Of a stretch of 64,000 nucleotides of DNA, positions 25,079 through 33,148 are shown piece by piece. The notes beneath the pieces were generated by a model. That model saw nothing but the letters and a program-made list of their open reading frames with translations. It was not told where the DNA came from and did no database searches. The position numbers and the translations under genes are program-made. The stretch spans positions 367,988-431,987 of the forward strand of contig NZ_BMND01000003.1 in NCBI RefSeq assembly GCF_014646275.1. Reading direction: 5' to 3'. Origin of the DNA: Streptomyces kronopolitis (GTDB taxonomy: Bacteria > Actinomycetota > Actinomycetes > Streptomycetales > Streptomycetaceae). The stretch's first letter is position 1. The number at the start of each line of letters is the position of its first letter.

Positions 25079-26023
25079 TTAGAAGTACCCCTCGCGCTTG
25101 CGGTCCTCCATGGCGGCCTCGGACAGCTTGTCGTCGGCCCTGGTCGCGCCCCGCTCGGTGAGCCGGGACGCGGCGATCTCCGCGATGACCGCCTCGATGG
25201 TGTCCGCGTCGGAGTCCACCGCACCGGTGCAGGACATGTCGCCGACCGTGCGGTAGCGCACCCGCCGGGTCTCCAGGCTCTCGCCGTCCTTCGGGCCGCC
25301 CCACTCGCCGGGCGCCAGCCACATGCCGGCGCGTGCGAAGACCTCGCGCTCGTGGGCGTAGTAGATGGCGGGCAGTTCGATCTTCTCGCGGGCGATGTAC
25401 TGCCACACGTCCAGCTCGGTCCAGTTGGACAGCGGGAAGACCCGCACATGCTCGCCGGGGGAGTGCTTGCCGTTGTAGAGCTGCCACAGCTCGGGGCGCT
25501 GGCGGCGCGGGTCCCAGCCGCCGAACTCGTCGCGCAGCGAGAACACCCGCTCCTTGGCGCGCGCCTTCTCCTCGTCCCGGCGGCCGCCGCCGAAGACCGC
25601 GTCGAAGCGGCCGGCGGCGATGGCGTCCAGCAGCGGGACGGTCTGCAGCGGGTTGCGGGTGCCGTCCGGGCGCTCGCGCAGCTCGCCGCGGTCGATGAAG
25701 TCCTGCACGGAGGCGACGTGCAGCCGCAGACCGTGCCGCTCGACCGTGCGGTCGCGGTAGTCGAGGACCTCGGGGAAGTTGTGCCCGGTGTCGACGTGCA
25801 GCAGCGAGAACGGCACCGCGGCCGGCGCGAACGCCTTCAGCGCCAGGTGCAGCATGAGGATGGAATCCTTGCCGCCGGAGAACAGGATCACCGGCCGCTC
25901 GAACTCGCCCGCCACCTCCCGGAAGATGTGCACCGCCTCGGACTCCAGGGCGTCCAGGTGGGAGAGCGCGTAGGGGTTGTCGGCGTCCCCGGCGCTCTCG
26001 GTCACGGCAGTGACGGTCGTCAT
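25079..26023 (-). CDS. cysD: Sulfate adenylyltransferase subunit 2
   Basis: The 314-residue catalytic subunit of ATP sulfurylase, an N-type ATP pyrophosphatase. The PP-loop is LFSGGKDSILML near residue 48, followed by HVDTGHNFPEV and GGRRDEEKARAKERVFS. It adenylates sulfate to APS in complex with CysN. The ATG at 26023 overlaps the cysC stop (ATGA), which fixes the start. Confidence 0.96.
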   Translation of the reverse strand: MTTVTAVTESAGDADNPYALSHLDALESEAVHIFREVAGEFERPVILFSGGKDSILMLHLALKAFAPAAVPFSLLHVDTGHNFPEVLDYRDRTVERHGLRLHVASVQDFIDRGELRERPDGTRNPLQTVPLLDAIAAGRFDAVFGGGRRDEEKARAKERVFSLRDEFGGWDPRRQRPELWQLYNGKHSPGEHVRVFPLSNWTELDVWQYIAREKIELPAIYYAHEREVFARAGMWLAPGEWGGPKDGESLETRRVRYRTVGDMSCTGAVDSDADTIEAVIAEIAASRLTERGATRADDKLSEAAMEDRKREGYF

Positions 26024-26553
26024 GCGACGCCCCTTTCGGTGAGCAGCGCGTGCAGCGCCGCCGCGGACTCCTGCACGGTCTGGGTGTGCGACTCGATGCG
26101 CAGATCGGGCGACTCGGGAGCCTCGTACGGGTCGTCCACGCCGGTCAGTCCGGAGATCTCGCCGGCCGCCTGCTTGGCGTACAGCCCCTTCACGTCCCGC
26201 TCGGAGCACACGTCGAGGGGGGTGGCCACATGCACCTCCAGGTACGTGGTGCCCTCCGCCTGATGGCGCTTGCGCACCGCCTCCCGGCTGTCCGCGTACG
26301 GCGCGATCACCGGCACCAGCGCCTTGACGCCGTTGCTGGCCAGCAGCTCGGCGACGAAGCCGATGCGCTGGACGTTGGTGTGCCGGTCCTCGCGGCTGAA
26401 GCCGAGGCCCGCGGAGAGGAACTCGCGGATCTCGTCGCCGTCGAGCACCTCGACACGGTGGCCCTCGCCGCGCAGCCGGCCGGCCAGCTCGTGCGCGAGG
26501 GTCGTCTTGCCCGCGCTCGGCAGCCCGGTCAGCCAGATCGTGGCGCCCGTCAT
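26020..26553 (-). CDS. cysC: Adenylylsulfate kinase
   Basis: A 177-residue APS kinase that phosphorylates APS to PAPS. The P-loop is GLPSAGKTT and LDGDEIREFLSAGLGFSREDR is the APS-binding region. I chose the ATG at 26553 because AGGAG precedes it and homologues start at MTGATIWL. An in-frame ATG at 26577 overlaps the cysH stop and would add eight residues. Because CysH here looks like an APS reductase, PAPS may serve sulfotransferases rather than cysteine synthesis. Confidence 0.93.
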   Translation of the reverse strand: MTGATIWLTGLPSAGKTTLAHELAGRLRGEGHRVEVLDGDEIREFLSAGLGFSREDRHTNVQRIGFVAELLASNGVKALVPVIAPYADSREAVRKRHQAEGTTYLEVHVATPLDVCSERDVKGLYAKQAAGEISGLTGVDDPYEAPESPDLRIESHTQTVQESAAALHALLTERGVA

Positions 26554-26573
26554 GGCTCTCTCCTGGTGGTCCG

Positions 26574-27275
26574 TCATCCGTGCAGCCCGCACTCGGTCTT
26601 GTCGCTGCCGGCCCAGCGGCCGGCCCTGGCGTCCTCGCCCTGCAGCACCTGCCGGGTGCAGGGCGCACAGCCGACGGAGGCGTAGCCGTCCATCAGCAGC
26701 GGATTGGTGAGCACCCCGTGCTCGGAGACATAGGCGTCCACATCGGCCTGCGTCCAGCGGGCGATCGGGGAGATCTTGACCTTCTGCCGCTTGGGGTCCC
26801 AGCCGACGACCGGGGTGTTCGCCCGGGTCGGCGACTCGTCCCGGCGCAGCCCCGTCGCCCAGGCGTCGTAGTCGGCCAGGCCCTCTTCGAGGGGCCGGAC
26901 CTTGCGCAGCGCGCAGCACAGGTCGGGGTCGCGGTCGTGCAGCTTCGGTCCGTACTCCGCGTCCTGCTCGGCGACGGTCTGCCGGGGCGTCAGGGTGCGG
27001 ACGTGGACGTCCATCACCTCGGCGACCGCGTCCCGGGTGCCGATCGTCTCGGGGAAGTGGTAGCCGGTGTCCAGGAAGACCACATCGACGCCGGGCCGGG
27101 CCCGCGAGGCCAGATGCGCGACGACCGCGTCCTCCATGGAGGAGGTCACACAGAAGCGGGCGCCGAAGGTGGCGGCGGCCCAGCGCAGGATCTCCAGGGC
27201 CGGGGCGTCCTCCAGTTCGCGGCCCGCCCGCTCGGCGAGCTGCTGGAGATCGGACGCGGTGGTGGCGGTGGTCAT
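26574..27275 (-). CDS. cysH: Assimilatory APS/PAPS reductase, iron-sulfur type
   Basis: A 233-residue thioredoxin-dependent reductase that converts activated sulfate to sulfite. Cys120-Cys121 and Cys203/Cys206 (CAPC) are the four [4Fe-4S] ligands that mark the APS-using class, and ECGLH at the C-terminus carries the catalytic Cys229. PP-loop-like TSSMED and DTGYHFPET bind the nucleotide. GGAGGT precedes the ATG, which overlaps the stop of the zinc-ribbon gene (ATGA). Confidence 0.94.
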   Translation of the reverse strand: MTTATTASDLQQLAERAGRELEDAPALEILRWAAATFGARFCVTSSMEDAVVAHLASRARPGVDVVFLDTGYHFPETIGTRDAVAEVMDVHVRTLTPRQTVAEQDAEYGPKLHDRDPDLCCALRKVRPLEEGLADYDAWATGLRRDESPTRANTPVVGWDPKRQKVKISPIARWTQADVDAYVSEHGVLTNPLLMDGYASVGCAPCTRQVLQGEDARAGRWAGSDKTECGLHG

Positions 27276-27460
27276 GACTCACCTCCGTCGGGTGCGGCGG
27301 GGGACGCGCCGGTCAGCCCCTGGGACAGCAGGCCCAGGAACGACAACCGGAACGCCCGGCTGCAGGAACGGCACTCCCAGGCGCCGTGGCCCTCCTCGGA
27401 GGGCATCAGATCCTCGTCGCCGCAGTAGGGGCAGTAGAAAGGCGCCGCACGACCGCTCAC
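27272..27460 (-). CDS. Small zinc-ribbon/ferredoxin-like protein in cys operon
   Basis: A 62-residue protein with FYCPYCGDEDLMPSEEGHG and WECRSCSRAF, two CxxC knuckles of a zinc ribbon. A small Cys-rich gene sits between cysI and cysH in other actinobacteria (cysX of corynebacteria, proposed to help electron transfer to sulfite reductase). GTG at 27460 overlaps the cysI stop (GTGA), and its own stop overlaps cysH, so it is translated with both. Metal (Zn or Fe) is not decided by sequence. Confidence 0.85.
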   Translation of the reverse strand: MSGRAAPFYCPYCGDEDLMPSEEGHGAWECRSCSRAFRLSFLGLLSQGLTGASPAAPDGGES

Positions 27461-29154
27461 TTCAGGGCACCCTCTTCCGCGCGGGCCGCCCACTGGGCGA
27501 ACCGCTCGCCGTCGGTGCGCTGCGCGTCGAAGTTGCGCAGCACCCGCTCGACGTAGTCGGGGAGTTCGTCGGCGGTGACCTTCAGCCCGCGGACCTTGCG
27601 GCCGAAGCCCGGCTCCAGGCCCAGCGCGCCGCCCAGGTGCACCTGGTAGCCCTCGACCTGGTTGCCCTCGCCGTCCAGGACCAGCTGGCCCTTGAGGCCG
27701 ATGTCGGCGACCTGGATGCGGGCGCAGGCGTTGGGGCAGCCGTTGAGGTTGATGGTGACCGGCTCCTGGAAGTCCGGCATCCGGCGCTCCAGCTCGTCGA
27801 TGAGCCAGGAACCGCGGCCCTTGGTCTCGACGATGGCGAGCTTGCAGAACTCGATGCCGGTGCAGGCCATCGTGCCGCGCCGGAACGGCGAGGGGGTGAC
27901 CTGGAAGTCCAGCGCCTCCAGCCCGGCGACCAGCGAGTCGACCTGGTCCTCGGCGACGTCGAGGACGATCATCTTCTGCTCGACGGTGGTGCGCAGCCGG
28001 TCGGAGCCGTGGGCGCCGGCCAGTTCGGCGATCTTGGTCAGGGTGGTGCCGTCGACCCGGCCGACGCGCGGGGCGAAGCCGACGTAGAAGCGGCCGTCCT
28101 GCTGCCGGTGGACGCCGATGTGGTCGCGCCAGCGGGAGACGGGCTCCTCGGGCGCGGGGCCGTCGACCAGCTTGCGCTCGAGGTACTCGTCCTCCAGCAC
28201 CTGGCGGAACTTCTCCGGGCCCCAGTCGGCCATCAGGAACTTCAGCCGGGCGCGGGTGCGCAGCCGGCGGTAGCCGTAGTCGCGGAAGATGCCGACGACA
28301 CCGGCCCACACGTCGGCGACCTCGTCCAGCGGCACCCAGGTGCCCAGGCGCTGGGCCAGCTTGGGGTTGGTGGACAGGCCGCCGCCGACCCAGAGGTCGA
28401 AGCCGGGACCGTGCTCGGGGTGGACGACACCGACGAAGGCCACGTCGTTGATCTCGTGGACCACGTCCTGGACGGGCGAGCCGGAGATCGCCGTCTTGAA
28501 CTTCCGCGGCAGGTTGGAGAATTCCTTGCTGCCGATGTAGCGCTCGTGGATCTCGTCCACGGCCGGGGTGCCGTCGATGATCTCGTCCGACGCGATGCCG
28601 GCCACCGGGGAGCCGATGATCACGCGCGGGCAGTCGCCGCAGGCCTCGGTCGTGGACAGGCCCACGGCCTCCAGCTTCTCCCAGATGGCGGGGACGTCCT
28701 CGATGCGGATCCAGTGCAGCTGGATGTTCTGCCGGTCGGTGATGTCCGCGGTGCCGCGGGCGTACTGCTCGGAGACCTCGCCGATGGCGCGCAGCTGGGC
28801 CACGCTCAGCCGTCCGCCGTCGATGCGCACCCGCAGCATGAAGTACTTGTCGTCCAGCTCCTCGGGCTCCAGGATCGCGGTCTTGCCGCCGTCGATCCCG
28901 GGCTTGCGCTGGGTGTACAGGCCCCACCAACGCATCCGCCCGCGCAGGTCGTTGGGGTCGATGGAGTCGAAGCCGGACTTGGCATAGATCGTCTCAATGC
29001 GTGTCCGCACATTGAGACCGTCGTCGTCCTTCTTGAACTGCTCGTTGCCGTTCAGCGGGGTGTGGTGGCCCACGGCCCACTGGCCCTCGCCGCGGTGGCG
29101 GCCGGCCTTGCGGCGGGTCGTGGCAGCTGCGGGCGATTCCGGGGTGGCGGCCAT
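27457..29154 (-). CDS. cysI: Ferredoxin-dependent sulfite (nitrite/sulfite) reductase
   Basis: A 565-residue siroheme/[4Fe-4S] reductase that reduces sulfite to sulfide. Cluster and siroheme ligands are C431-x5-C437 (CTGIEFC) and C473-x3-C477 (CPNAC). Tyr80 and Cys172 are 92 residues apart, the same spacing as the Tyr69-Cys161 covalent link of Mycobacterium tuberculosis SirA, which supports sulfite rather than nitrite as substrate. AGAAGGA lies upstream of the ATG. It heads the operon, 218 nt behind the leader peptide. Confidence 0.94.
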   Translation of the reverse strand: MAATPESPAAATTRRKAGRHRGEGQWAVGHHTPLNGNEQFKKDDDGLNVRTRIETIYAKSGFDSIDPNDLRGRMRWWGLYTQRKPGIDGGKTAILEPEELDDKYFMLRVRIDGGRLSVAQLRAIGEVSEQYARGTADITDRQNIQLHWIRIEDVPAIWEKLEAVGLSTTEACGDCPRVIIGSPVAGIASDEIIDGTPAVDEIHERYIGSKEFSNLPRKFKTAISGSPVQDVVHEINDVAFVGVVHPEHGPGFDLWVGGGLSTNPKLAQRLGTWVPLDEVADVWAGVVGIFRDYGYRRLRTRARLKFLMADWGPEKFRQVLEDEYLERKLVDGPAPEEPVSRWRDHIGVHRQQDGRFYVGFAPRVGRVDGTTLTKIAELAGAHGSDRLRTTVEQKMIVLDVAEDQVDSLVAGLEALDFQVTPSPFRRGTMACTGIEFCKLAIVETKGRGSWLIDELERRMPDFQEPVTINLNGCPNACARIQVADIGLKGQLVLDGEGNQVEGYQVHLGGALGLEPGFGRKVRGLKVTADELPDYVERVLRNFDAQRTDGERFAQWAARAEEGALK

Positions 29155-29372
29155 GGATGTCTGTCCTTCTGGGCGGGCTCAAGGAGGCGGACGGTACTGC
29201 CGGACACCCGTCCGGCCAGCGCGGACACACCGACGGGCGACGCATGGCGACGCGTCGGTGACGGTTGCGGGACAGGGGGTGTCGGGACGTCCGCGACAGT
29301 GGGGACGGTGGTCGGAGATACGGTGGTGCCGAGTGCTGCCAACAAGGACCGAAGGCCCTGGTGCAAGCGACC

Positions 29373-29456
29373 TCAGCCCGCCCGACAAATGGCGCTGGAC
29401 ATGCGGCCGAGGTCGACGTGCCGCCGACTCACCAAGGCAATTCCAGCTCGAGACAT
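29373..29456 (-). CDS. Cysteine-responsive leader peptide of the cys operon
   Basis: A 27-residue ORF containing SRRHVDLGRMSSAIC, the signature of the short 'putative leader peptide' family found before sulfur-assimilation genes in Streptomyces. A single TGT cysteine codon lies four codons from the stop. By analogy with known attenuators, slow translation at Cys when cysteine is scarce would favour transcription or translation of cysI, 218 nt downstream. No strong ribosome site is visible. The rest of 29155-29548 shows no other gene. Confidence 0.8.
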   Translation of the reverse strand: MSRAGIALVSRRHVDLGRMSSAICRAG

Positions 29457-29548
29457 GACGGAAGCCTGTCACGCCGTTCTCCGGCCAGTCCACCGTCATC
29501 CAGAATCTGGACAACTCTGTCCCGCATGGCGAGACGGTGTGTTGCCCG

Positions 29549-30148
29549 TCACTCCCCGGCGGCCGCGCCGGAGGTGAGGGGCCCCGCGCCGGGCCAGGGA
29601 CCGGGGGAGGCCACCTCGGGCTCGTCGGCCACCGTGGTCTTGTAGACCCGGAAGCCGCGCCGCAGGTAGTTGGCCTTCGCGTGCGGGCCGTCCTTGCTGC
29701 AGGTGTGCAGCCACACCCGCTTCGTCGGGGCCGCGTGCGGCCACCGCTCGGCGAGGTCCCAGGCCCGCTCGATCCCGTGCGCCAGGAGCAGCCCGCCGAT
29801 CCGGCGCCCCCGGAAGGCCGGGAGGAGCCCGAAGTAGACGATCTCCACGGACCCGTCCTGGCCCGCCTCCAGCTCGATGAACCCGGCGGGGGTGCCGCGC
29901 TCGTATGCCACCCAGGTCTCCACGCCCGGCCGCCCGAGGTACTCGGCCCAGCGGGCGTACGGCCAGTCCAGCCGGTCGGTCCAGCTGACGTCCCCGCCGA
30001 CCGCCGTATAGAGGAAGCGGCTGAACTCCGGCGAGGGCACCTCGGCACGGGCGATCCGCACGTCCTGCCCGGAGGGCGGACCCTCGACGGGGGCCAGATC
30101 GGCGCGCGAGGTCTGCTCCAGGTGCCAGGTGGTGACCGAGATGCTCAT
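29549..30148 (-). CDS. GNAT family N-acetyltransferase
   Basis: A 199-residue acetyltransferase. The acetyl-CoA motif A is FGLLPAFRGRRIGGLLLAHGI (R-G-x-x-IGG form), preceded by GFIELEAGQDGSVEIVY. KDGPHAKANYLRRGFRVYKTT is the usual motif B. The substrate is unknown. The last 20 residues are Gly/Pro-rich and probably disordered. It appears monocistronic. Confidence 0.88.
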   Translation of the reverse strand: MSISVTTWHLEQTSRADLAPVEGPPSGQDVRIARAEVPSPEFSRFLYTAVGGDVSWTDRLDWPYARWAEYLGRPGVETWVAYERGTPAGFIELEAGQDGSVEIVYFGLLPAFRGRRIGGLLLAHGIERAWDLAERWPHAAPTKRVWLHTCSKDGPHAKANYLRRGFRVYKTTVADEPEVASPGPWPGAGPLTSGAAAGE

Positions 30149-30281
30149 GCGGCCAGCACATCACACCGGCACCGGGCCCGGCCACGGACCGGGGCAGGGG
30201 ACGGAAAGCGCCTGGCCGTGCGGGCGGGGAGCCCGTCCGCATCATGAGACGCGGGCCCGCCGTCCGCCGACTGCCGTCCGC

Positions 30282-30950
30282 CTACCCGGTCCCCGTCATC
30301 CGGGCGAAGACCACCACGTTGCCCGCGTAGCCGGAGCCCGCCTCATAGGTGCCGCCGCAGGTCAGCACGCGCAGTTCGGGCCGCCCGGTGGTGCCGTAGA
30401 CCTTCCGGGCGGGGAACTTGTGCTTGTCGAAGACCTGGATCCCGTAGACCTCGAAGACCGCGGTCCGGCCGTCCGCGCGGGTCACCCGGATCGTCCGGCC
30501 CTTCTCCAGGGCACCCAGCCCGTAGAACACCGCGGGTCCGGCGGCGCTGTCGACATGCCCCACGAGGACGGCGGTGCCGTTCTCCCCCGGGGACGGGGCG
30601 CCCGCGTACCAGCCCGCCCGCCGGGGCTCCCCGGCCGGCGGCGCCTCGATCCAGCCCTGCCCGTCCAGGCCCAGCGGCCGCAGCGCCGCCGACACCCCGA
30701 GCGACGGGATCGCCACCCGGGAGGGCGCGGAACGGGGCAGCGGCGGCGGCGCCGGGCCGCTGGGCGGAAGGTCGCCCGGGAAGAGCGCACTGCCGGCCGC
30801 CGGCTGCGGCGGCCCGTCCGCCTCACCGGACAGCCCCTGGCGCACCATGCCGAGACCGATCAGCCCGGCCACGGCCAGCACACCCCACCGGGGCCGGCGC
30901 GGTGCGGCCGGCTCCCCGGACGCCGCGTCGGGCGGGCCTGCCGCGCTCAT
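30282..30950 (-). CDS. Class F sortase
   Basis: A 222-residue membrane-anchored transpeptidase. One N-terminal span (about 23-38) is followed by a Pro-rich linker and the sortase beta-barrel. His132 (VGHVDS), Cys198 (LTCGG) and Arg207 (VVVFAR) form the catalytic set. Class F sortases are typical of actinobacteria and their surface substrates are mostly unknown. GGGAGGTGA precedes the ATG. A TAGCGT -10 lies about 50 nt upstream. No LPxTG substrate gene is adjacent. Confidence 0.9.
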   Translation of the reverse strand: MSAAGPPDAASGEPAAPRRPRWGVLAVAGLIGLGMVRQGLSGEADGPPQPAAGSALFPGDLPPSGPAPPPLPRSAPSRVAIPSLGVSAALRPLGLDGQGWIEAPPAGEPRRAGWYAGAPSPGENGTAVLVGHVDSAAGPAVFYGLGALEKGRTIRVTRADGRTAVFEVYGIQVFDKHKFPARKVYGTTGRPELRVLTCGGTYEAGSGYAGNVVVFARMTGTG

Positions 30951-31000
30951 CGCTCACCTCCCGCGGCCGCGCGCCCCGCGGTGCACGGTCCGCAGTCGGC

Positions 31001-31006
31001 ACGCTA
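31001..31006 (-). promoter_or_regulatory. Putative -10 box of sortase gene
   Basis: TAGCGT on the minus strand, about 50 nt before the sortase ATG, leaving a short untranslated leader that contains the ribosome site. Confidence 0.4.
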
Positions 31007-31091
31007 GGCGCGCCCGCCCCGCGGCGGCGAGCGCAGCCGGCCGAACGGGTGGCGGGCGGCTGCCCCGGCCTCGCCCCGGCCGCCCGGCCCC

Positions 31092-32381
31092 TCACCCGAG
31101 GCGCGCCGCCGCCACCGCCGGAGCCAGGGAGTGCGGCAGCAGCTGCGCCCGCGCCGCCGGCAGCCGGAGTTCCACCTCCACCCCGTCCGCGAAGCGGTAC
31201 GGCCGGTGCGCCAGGACGCTGCCGAGATGGCGGCGCAGCCGGGAGAGCTCGGCCCGTACCGTGACCGCGCGGCTCGCGTCGCCGAACAGGTCCCGGGCGA
31301 GTTCGGCGGCGCTGCGCCCGCGCGGATGGGCGGCGAGGACGAACAGCAGCTCGGCATGGCGCGGCGTCAGCGCGTGCGTCCAGCTGCCGGCCGGGCCGCT
31401 GACCGTGACCGCCGGGCCGTCAGGACCGCCGACGTCCAGCACCGCCCGGCTCGGCGCGAGGCCCGGTTCCCGGTCGCCGACCCGGATCAGCCAGCCGCCG
31501 GGCAGCGGCTCCAGCGCGCACCTGCCGTACCGGGGCAGCCACAGCGGCCCGGCCTGGGGCGCCTTGGGCAGCGCCACCCGGTCCGGCGGCGTCAGACCGG
31601 TGACCCCCACGACCCAGCCGCTCGGGTCGACGGCCAGCGCCCGCCCGCCGACCCGGGCCAGCACCGGCGCCGCGCTCGACCGCAGCCGGTCCAGGGACAG
31701 CTGGTGGCGGCTGCGCAGCTCGCCCTCCGCGAGCCGGGCGACCGCGGACACCAGGGAGAGCGTCGTGGGGTGGAAGGAGGGCGCCGGACCGCTGATGTCC
31801 ACGGTGCCCAGCAGCCGCCCGTCGCGCGGATCGTGCAGCGGCGCCGCGGCGCACGTCCACTGCTGGTGGCTGCGCACGAAGTGCTCGGCGGAGTGCACCA
31901 GCACCGGGCGGCGGGCCACCAGCGCGGTGCCGATGGCGTTGGTGCCGACGACGCCCTCCGTCCAGTCGGCGCCCTTGTCGAAGCCCAGCCGGTCGGCCAT
32001 CCGGCGCACCGGCGCACTGCCCTCCCGCCACAGCACCCGGCCCTCGGCATCGGTGACGACCATGATCTGCTGCGCGGCGTCGGCGGCCGGCAGCAGCCCC
32101 TCGTGGAGCACCGGCAGCACCGCCGATAACGGGGACGCCTGCCGCCGGTGCTCCAACTCCGCGACGGGCAGCGGGCTTTGCGGCCGGTCCCGGTCCGGAT
32201 CCACGCCCGAGACCAGCACCCGGCGCCAGGATTCACCGATCACCGCGCGGGGTGCGGCGAGCGGGGCGCCGCCGCTCGCGACGCCCGAGAGCGCGGCCTC
32301 GTGGACCGTGGCGAGGCGGCGTGCGGTGGCGCGGAAGTCCCGGTCCGACCGGATGGCGCTGTCGATGCGTTTGTCGCTCAC
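31092..32381 (-). CDS. GAF domain-containing transcriptional regulator (AcoR-like, no AAA domain)
   Basis: A 429-residue regulator. Residues about 60-230 form a GAF-like sensor (QQIMVVTDAEGRVLWREGS, GVVGTNAIGTALVARRPVLVHSAEHF), as in AcoR-type activators. The usual sigma-54 AAA domain is absent. The C-terminal part (ALTPRHAELLFVLAAHPRGRSAAELARDLFGD) is a winged-helix-like DNA-binding region. Related Streptomyces proteins lie next to aldehyde or alcohol dehydrogenase genes; none is adjacent here. GGAGAG precedes the GTG start. It is divergent from the adenylate-kinase-like gene. Confidence 0.85.
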   Translation of the reverse strand: MSDKRIDSAIRSDRDFRATARRLATVHEAALSGVASGGAPLAAPRAVIGESWRRVLVSGVDPDRDRPQSPLPVAELEHRRQASPLSAVLPVLHEGLLPAADAAQQIMVVTDAEGRVLWREGSAPVRRMADRLGFDKGADWTEGVVGTNAIGTALVARRPVLVHSAEHFVRSHQQWTCAAAPLHDPRDGRLLGTVDISGPAPSFHPTTLSLVSAVARLAEGELRSRHQLSLDRLRSSAAPVLARVGGRALAVDPSGWVVGVTGLTPPDRVALPKAPQAGPLWLPRYGRCALEPLPGGWLIRVGDREPGLAPSRAVLDVGGPDGPAVTVSGPAGSWTHALTPRHAELLFVLAAHPRGRSAAELARDLFGDASRAVTVRAELSRLRRHLGSVLAHRPYRFADGVEVELRLPAARAQLLPHSLAPAVAAARLG

Positions 32382-32475
32382 GCTGCTCTCCGTTGTGCAC
32401 GTCCCCGGGCGCCGCCCGGCGTGCCGTCATCGGGCCGTCCTGGGCGCACCATTGTTCCGCTCCGCCGCGACGCAC

Positions 32476-32500
32476 TGCAACGCATTGCAACCGTTGTGAC
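32476..32500. promoter_or_regulatory. Repeated TGCAAC-type motif in divergent promoter region
   Basis: TGCAAC at 32476, TGCAAC at 32486 and TGTGAC at 32495 recur about one helical turn apart. The first two also form TGCAA-CGCA-TTGCA. They are a possible binding site for the GAF regulator encoded 95 bp away. Confidence 0.35.
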
Positions 32501-32649
32501 ACCTGATGCCCACCGGGGAATCTGTTGTCGGCGGCCGATGGCGCCTCGCCACCGCGGGCTCGCCGGTCACCCGTCGGAGAACCCGCCGGTTGTCGCCGGG
32601 ACTCCATCGGCCGCCGCACGATGTCGGCACGGTGCGGGAGGGGCTCACC

Positions 32650-33075
32650 ATGGTCTCCGCCGCCCCGCGCCTGGTGCTGCTCGGTGCGCACGAAGGGGTG
32701 CGCGTCGTACGTGCCGTCCGGCTGGCCGCCCACTACGGCGTCCCCCGGCTGCCCGCGGCCGACCTGCTGAACCGGCGTCAGCCGCTGCCCCCGGGCGGCT
32801 ACGTCCTCGACAGCGCCCCGCACCTCCTCGACGAGCCGAGCGGCATCGGCTCACTGCGCCCCGCACTGGCCTTCGCCGACCTCGTCGTGCTGCTGCGCGG
32901 CGCCGAGTGGACCGGCGCGGACGAGTCCTGCCGGGTGCTGCGCTACTACGAGGCGCGCGGGATGCTGGCCGCCTTCGCGCCGCAGGCGCCGGACGGCGAC
33001 CTCATCGTGGCGGTGGACGCGGTGCTGCGCGGGCGCGACCGGGACCCGCCGGACGGGCCGCCGGACGGCCCCTGA
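32650..33075 (+). CDS. Adenylate-kinase-like protein lacking the P-loop
   Basis: A 141-residue protein whose order of motifs follows adenylate kinase: LVLLGAHEGVRVVRAVRLAAHYGVPRL (where active kinases have GxPGxGKGT), AADLLNRR (the TGDLLR position), GGYVLDSAPHLLDE (the GYVLDGFPRT position), ADLVVLLRG, and CRVLRYYEARGML near the end. The phosphate-binding Gly-Lys-Gly-Thr is gone, and the Arg of GFPRT is His. It therefore probably cannot phosphorylate nucleotides. GGGAGGGG lies 6 nt before the ATG. The function is unknown; it could be a nucleotide-binding or structural relic. Confidence 0.72.
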   Translation: MVSAAPRLVLLGAHEGVRVVRAVRLAAHYGVPRLPAADLLNRRQPLPPGGYVLDSAPHLLDEPSGIGSLRPALAFADLVVLLRGAEWTGADESCRVLRYYEARGMLAAFAPQAPDGDLIVAVDAVLRGRDRDPPDGPPDGP

Positions 33076-33148
33076 GACCGGGAGCGGTGCCGAGTCGGCG
33101 CGGCACCGCTCCCCGCCCGCTTGCCGCGGCGGCTCGGCCGCCCCGCGG

